A stretch of DNA of 64,000 bases from Halomicroarcula saliterrae (GTDB taxonomy: Archaea; Halobacteriota; Halobacteria; Halobacteriales; Haloarculaceae): positions 124,001-188,000 of the forward strand of contig NZ_JAMQON010000005.1 in NCBI RefSeq assembly GCF_031624395.1. The letters run 5' to 3'. The position numbers and the translations under genes were made by a program. Of this stretch, positions 63,793-64,000 are shown one piece after another. Under the pieces are notes generated by a model. It was not told the origin of the DNA and searched no databases. It worked only from the letters and a program-made list of their open reading frames with translations. Within the stretch, counting starts at the first letter, position 1, and each line of letters begins with the position of its first letter.

Positions 63793-64000
63793 TCAGTCCG
63801 GGTCGTCCCAATCGCCCTTGTTGGGGAAGTCGACGAAGTCGTCGAGTTTCCCGCGAGCGTCCTCGAAGACCGACGAGCCGTGGAAGACGAGCCCCACGTC
63901 GAACGCGTACTGCTGCAACCGTTCGAGATTCCGTTCGGCGGCGACGAGGTCGTCCGAGTAGATTCCCTCGACGAGGACGAAGTAGCCGGCCGGGAGGCCG
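63793..64000 (-). CDS. C-terminus of a metallo-beta-lactamase-fold hydrolase (N-terminus outside window)
   Basis: The last 68 codons of a gene that enters from the right: GLPAGYFVLVEGIYSDDLV, FDVGLVFHGSSV and FEDARGKLDDFV, ending in WDDPD. FHGSSV resembles the last metal-ligand region of MBL-fold proteins. The metal-binding HxHxDH lies beyond the edge, so the family is a fair guess only. Confidence 0.6.
   Translation of the reverse strand, partial: GLPAGYFVLVEGIYSDDLVAAERNLERLQQYAFDVGLVFHGSSVFEDARGKLDDFVDFPNKGDWDDPD

Overview
The window looks like haloarchaeal chromosome. The predicted proteins are strongly acidic. Exported proteins carry twin-arginine signals followed by lipoboxes. TATA boxes sit about 25-30 bases before start codons, which suggests leaderless transcripts. 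Several families are typical of Halobacteria: bacterioopsin-activator-type regulators, DUF7344-like and DUF6610-like proteins, and small CxxC zinc proteins. No phage or plasmid backbone, CRISPR array or tRNA was seen. One 5S rRNA gene stands alone.

Layout. 1-6.8 kb: a 1729-residue secreted polymorphic-toxin candidate (dockerin, calcium-binding thrombospondin-3-type repeats, nuclease-like tip). An acidic gene, probably its immunity partner, follows one base downstream. A cohesin-like, membrane-anchored stalk protein is transcribed divergently. 6.8-11.2 kb: a decayed regulator, two macrodomain paralogues, an MFS transporter and a 2-hydroxyacid dehydrogenase. 11.3-14 kb: 5S rRNA, hisI, archaeal RNase J and small genes. 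14-19 kb: a decay zone with a nonsense-interrupted RecA-like gene, an enolase-superfamily fragment, an intact Fic gene, a broken DUF6610 gene and a tnpB remnant. 19-27 kb: two beta-propeller lipoproteins, a divergent DUF7509-like/HTH pair, HTH regulators, an RNA-ligase-like protein and a cupin.

27.2-34.6 kb is an AT-richer, one-strand island of chaperone-derived genes: a lidless Hsp70, a membrane J-like protein without HPD, an actin/Hsp70-fold ATPase, a membrane protein with ten CxxC motifs in a DnaJ-like zinc array, and an unknown acidic protein. This is the best candidate for an undescribed system, followed by the toxin/cohesin locus.

35-54 kb is mostly sensory, regulatory and membrane genes: a REC-PAS-PAS histidine kinase, an SLC13-type transporter with RCK_C domains, an RDD protein between inverted repeats, a 1415-residue multi-PAS/GAF regulator, an NAD(P)-binding reductase, a HEPN-like protein, AzlCD and an AbrB-PhoU protein. 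54.3-63.6 kb is a polyamine-type locus: a four-gene ABC importer with overlapping genes, two agmatinase paralogues, an Eis-like acetyltransferase and an MFS transporter. The right edge cuts a metallo-beta-lactamase-fold gene.

All calls come from reading the sequence and remembered family features. No database search was run. Starts were moved inward from the longest frame where domain boundaries, TATA spacing or a Shine-Dalgarno sequence favoured it.
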